DNA from: Zoogloea sp.
GTDB lineage: Bacteria > Pseudomonadota > Gammaproteobacteria > Burkholderiales > Rhodocyclaceae
Reading direction: 5' to 3'
Length of the DNA: 64,000 bases
NCBI RefSeq assembly: GCF_017302315.1
Contig: NZ_JAFLDT010000001.1
Span: forward strand, 1 to 64,000
Notes under the pieces: generated by a model
What the model was told of the DNA's origin: nothing
The model's database searches: none
The model's input: only the letters and a program-made list of their open reading frames with translations
Made by a program: the position numbers and the translations under genes
In this document: in pieces, positions 61,744 to 64,000 of the stretch
Layout: each line of letters begins with the position of its first letter
How positions within the stretch are numbered: the first letter of the stretch is position 1

Positions 61744-63314
61744 GGTCTTGCACGTCCGATAAGGCGGAAGCAGGCACCGCCGGCGCCGCTCGGAGCCAGT
61801 TCGAGTACAGCTCCATTGGCCTCGGCGAGCTCCCGGGCGATGTAGAGGCCCAGGCCGGTGCCCTTCGAATGGGTCGTAAAAAAGGGTTCGAAAATCTGGG
61901 ACCGCAGGGCTTCCGGCACACCGGGCCCGTCATCCGACACATCCATCTCCACGCGCCCTTCATCATGGGCACGGGCGGATATGATGACCGCCTGCAGGCC
62001 ACCACTGCAATGGCGGCGAGCGTTGCCCACCAGATTCCACAGGATCTGCCGGAGATGCGCCCGATCCATGCTCAGGGCCACCTCCGCGGGCACCCGGCTC
62101 ACCACCACGCCCTCCGCCCCGGCCCCTTCGGCCACCTGGAATTCCTCGAGAAACTCGTCCACGAAACCCGCCAGGGGCAATACCTCGGGCAGGGCCTCGT
62201 CGCGCCGCCCCAAAGCCAGCACATCGCTGACCAGGCGATCGATACGCTGGGCATTGTTGCCGATGATGCGGATCAGACGCCCCTGCATCTCACTGCGCTT
62301 CTCCTCCCTCAGCAGCTCTGCGGCCTGGTACACCGACGCCAGGGGATTCCGGATCTCGTGGGCGATACTGGCTGTCAGGCGCCCCAGTGCGGCGAGCTTG
62401 ACCTGCTGGATCTGGCGATGGATGTGGTCGAAATCCTCCAGGTAGACCAGGGTGTCGTTGGCTTCGCCCGCAGGGAGCACACGCACCAGAAGCATCTTGC
62501 CGCTGCCATCGGCACGCAGGCTGTGGGCCGACTCGCTCTGCTCCGCCTGACGCCGCAGCTCCCGCTCCAGGGACGGTGCGCAAGCCTGCAGGGTCATGCC
62601 CTCGCGCAGCGGCGTTCCCAACAGGGCCACGGCCTGGGGATTGAACTGACGCACCACGGCCCCCTCCCCCACCACCAGCACCCCATCCTGCATGTCCTGG
62701 ATGATCTGCCGGTTGAGACGTAGCTGGTTGGCCAGATCAGCCCCGCGCTGACGCGCCAGATCCTCGTTGGCCAGGGCGCGCTGGGCCAGCAGGCGGGCCA
62801 CCTGGGCGATGGCAAAAAAGCCGATGCAGGTGATGCCGACGGTGAAGAAGTCCACCGTCTCCCGTCCGGAGAGCAACCTGAACGCGTTTTCCAGGAGCAC
62901 GGCCACCGTCGCATAGGCCGCGTAGAACAGCACCATCCGCCCCTGGCCCACCAGGCCCGCACCGGCCAGGGCCACCAGGATGAGAATGGGGATACCGCTA
63001 CGGTAGCCACCGCTGGCCCACATGATCACCGTGAGCAGGGTGATATCCACCAGCACCTGCAGGGTCACCAGCCGCGGAGTGCCAAGCAGTCGCTCCGCAT
63101 CGCGGAAGCCGAGGATCAGGACCGCCGCCACATAGGCGATGGCCGCTGCGATGAACAGGGTGGGAGAGTCCCCTCCCAACTGCAGCGGGCGCCCCGCCAC
63201 CAGGAAGAAGCCGGCAAGGATCAGTCGAAAAAGGTTGAGGTAGCGCAGGGGTTCGGCCCGGGCCAACCCGTCCGCGATCTGCAGTTCAAGACTCGGCGCA
63301 AGATCCGCCTTCAT
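61740..63314 (-). CDS. pilS: Type IV pilus sensor histidine kinase PilS
   Basis: A 524-residue kinase. Six membrane helices (about 25-185) precede a PAS domain (about 205-300), then the H-box LTASIAHEIRNPLASVYQAA and ATPase motifs LVGNARRHC, DDGPGVPEAL and GTGLGLYIAREL. PilS in other species detects pilin subunits in the membrane. Its start overlaps the PP0621-like gene stop by four bases, and its end overlaps pilR. Confidence 0.92.
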   Translation of the reverse strand: MKADLAPSLELQIADGLARAEPLRYLNLFRLILAGFFLVAGRPLQLGGDSPTLFIAAAIAYVAAVLILGFRDAERLLGTPRLVTLQVLVDITLLTVIMWASGGYRSGIPILILVALAGAGLVGQGRMVLFYAAYATVAVLLENAFRLLSGRETVDFFTVGITCIGFFAIAQVARLLAQRALANEDLARQRGADLANQLRLNRQIIQDMQDGVLVVGEGAVVRQFNPQAVALLGTPLREGMTLQACAPSLERELRRQAEQSESAHSLRADGSGKMLLVRVLPAGEANDTLVYLEDFDHIHRQIQQVKLAALGRLTASIAHEIRNPLASVYQAAELLREEKRSEMQGRLIRIIGNNAQRIDRLVSDVLALGRRDEALPEVLPLAGFVDEFLEEFQVAEGAGAEGVVVSRVPAEVALSMDRAHLRQILWNLVGNARRHCSGGLQAVIISARAHDEGRVEMDVSDDGPGVPEALRSQIFEPFFTTHSKGTGLGLYIARELAEANGAVLELAPSGAGGACFRLIGRARP

Positions 63315-63583
63315 CGACGAACACCCAGGCGACGATGCTCATCCGAACAATAGAATTCGCCATTGCCGCGCACCCCCTCGCTCTCCGGCACATGCAGCCC
63401 GCAGTGGGCGCAGGCCACCATCTGTTCCGCGTCCAGCATCTTCCGGGGTGCCTCGGGCGCAGCTCCGGCGGCGTCGTTCCCCTTCCCACCGATGCCGCCC
63501 CGGCCGCCGACACTCCGGCGCAGGGCGCGCCGCACATAGAACAGGCCGATCAGGAAGAGAACGAACAACAGAAGATTGCGCAC
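63311..63583 (-). CDS. PP0621-family small zinc-ribbon membrane protein
   Basis: A 90-residue protein with one N-terminal membrane helix (RNLLLFVLFLIGLFYVRRAL). A C-terminal cysteine motif, CAHCGLHVPES then FYCSDEHRR, is a predicted zinc ribbon. This architecture is the uncharacterised PP0621 family, frequently found before pilS in beta- and gammaproteobacteria. The GTG at 63583 has GGAG eight bases upstream and is preferred to a TTG eight codons earlier. Coupled to pilS by ATGA overlap. Confidence 0.85.
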   Translation of the reverse strand: MRNLLLFVLFLIGLFYVRRALRRSVGGRGGIGGKGNDAAGAAPEAPRKMLDAEQMVACAHCGLHVPESEGVRGNGEFYCSDEHRRLGVRR

Positions 63584-63613
63584 GGAAGACACTCCAGGGG
63601 AATGCAATCGAGT

Positions 63614-64000
63614 TTAGCAGAAGCGCCGCAGCCGCTCGAAGGCCGCCTCAAGGGTCTCGTCCCGCTTGGCGAAACAGAATCGGATCACCTTCTCGTCCCG
63701 CGCGTCGCCAAAGAAGGCCGACAGGGGAATCGCCGCCACGCCGACCCGGCGAGTGAGCCAATCGACGAAGTCCACGTCGGCGACGTCCGAGATCGCCCCG
63801 TAACGGACCGTCTGGAAATACGTGCCGGCACAGGGCAGCAATTCAAATCCGGTTCCCGCCAGCCCTTCCCGAAAAATATCGCGCTTGGCCTGGTAAAACG
63901 CGGCAAGGCCCCCGTAGCGGGCGGGGTCCTCCATGTAATCGGCGAGGGCAAATTGCACGGGAGTGTTCACGGTGAACACGTTGAACTGATGCACCTTGCG
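63614..64000 (-). CDS. PLP-dependent aminotransferase, C-terminal part (edge-truncated)
   Basis: The gene runs off the right edge; the last ~129 residues are present. HQFNVFTVNTPVQFALADYM and PLSAFFGDARDEKVIRFCFAKRDETL (in part) match the end of class I aminotransferases of the methionine aminotransferase YbdL group, including the Arg of IRFCFAK that binds the substrate carboxylate. It ends 30 bases before the PP0621-like gene start region, on the same strand. Confidence 0.88.
   Translation of the reverse strand, partial: RKVHQFNVFTVNTPVQFALADYMEDPARYGGLAAFYQAKRDIFREGLAGTGFELLPCAGTYFQTVRYGAISDVADVDFVDWLTRRVGVAAIPLSAFFGDARDEKVIRFCFAKRDETLEAAFERLRRFC

Overview
The window is a chimeric metagenomic-type contig. 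Nearly all of it (about 4.23-64 kb) is GC-rich chromosome of a Rhodocyclales-like betaproteobacterium (Azoarcus/Thauera/Zoogloea/Dechloromonas type). This rests on an isc operon with IscR, a pnp-rpsO-truB-rbfA-infB-nusA-rimP block, a glycine riboswitch-gcvTHP unit, PilS/PilR and the PrsK/PrsR/PrsT genes of the PEP-CTERM/exosortase system. The first ~4.2 kb is much AT-richer, lacks clear Shine-Dalgarno sites, and carries leuS and the start of serS in an Ignavibacteria/Bacteroidota-like style. Around 4,205-4,226 the reading frame passes from the SerS N-terminus into the DapE C-terminus, which no natural gene does, so I read it as an assembly join. A second possible join lies near 178-240.

Layout: 0-4.2 kb, foreign fragment (partial protein, TIM-barrel-like hydrolase remnant, leuS, serS'). 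4.2-6.1 kb (+), 'dapE-prmB and an orphan Rcp1-like response regulator. 6.1-14.9 kb (-), trmJ, cysE, iscR-(second desulfurase)-iscS-iscU-iscA-hscB-hscA-fdx-iscX-gpx: cysteine synthesis, Fe-S assembly and peroxide defence in one run, with IscR-like sites before iscR and possibly before cysE. 15-16.4 kb (+), suhB-tesA. 16.4-18.4 kb (-), methyltransferase and gabD. 18.6-27.5 kb (-), the translation/RNA block rimP-nusA-infB-rbfA-truB, rpsO, pnp, with a hairpin-rich leader before rimP. 27.6-34.5 kb (-), a long tight cluster: hydrolase, PHP phosphoesterase, yciO, M50 protease, trpS, scpA, scpB, rluB.

34.5-39.3 kb (+), a tandem glycine riboswitch with terminator, then gcvT-gcvH-gcvP. 39.3-50.1 kb (-), the PEP-CTERM/exopolysaccharide regulatory region: XrtA-type glycosyltransferase with its own terminator, then prsK-prsR-prsT-nucleotide sugar dehydrogenase-lytic transglycosylase-trypsin-like protease as a probable operon. 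50.4-52.3 kb (-), kup. 52.7-56 kb (+), a MASE1-CHASE-PAS-GGDEF-EAL protein. 56-63.6 kb (-), five overlapping genes: PP0621-like zinc-ribbon protein, pilS, pilR, a giant NCS1-permease/Cys-cluster/histidine kinase/receiver fusion, and a LuxR-type regulator. The right edge cuts an aminotransferase gene.

Functional themes are Fe-S/cysteine homeostasis, surface matrix (PEP-CTERM, exopolysaccharide, type IV pili, c-di-GMP) and housekeeping translation. The most unusual protein is the transporter-kinase fusion at 56,978-60,376. I saw no tRNA, rRNA, CRISPR or insertion sequence.
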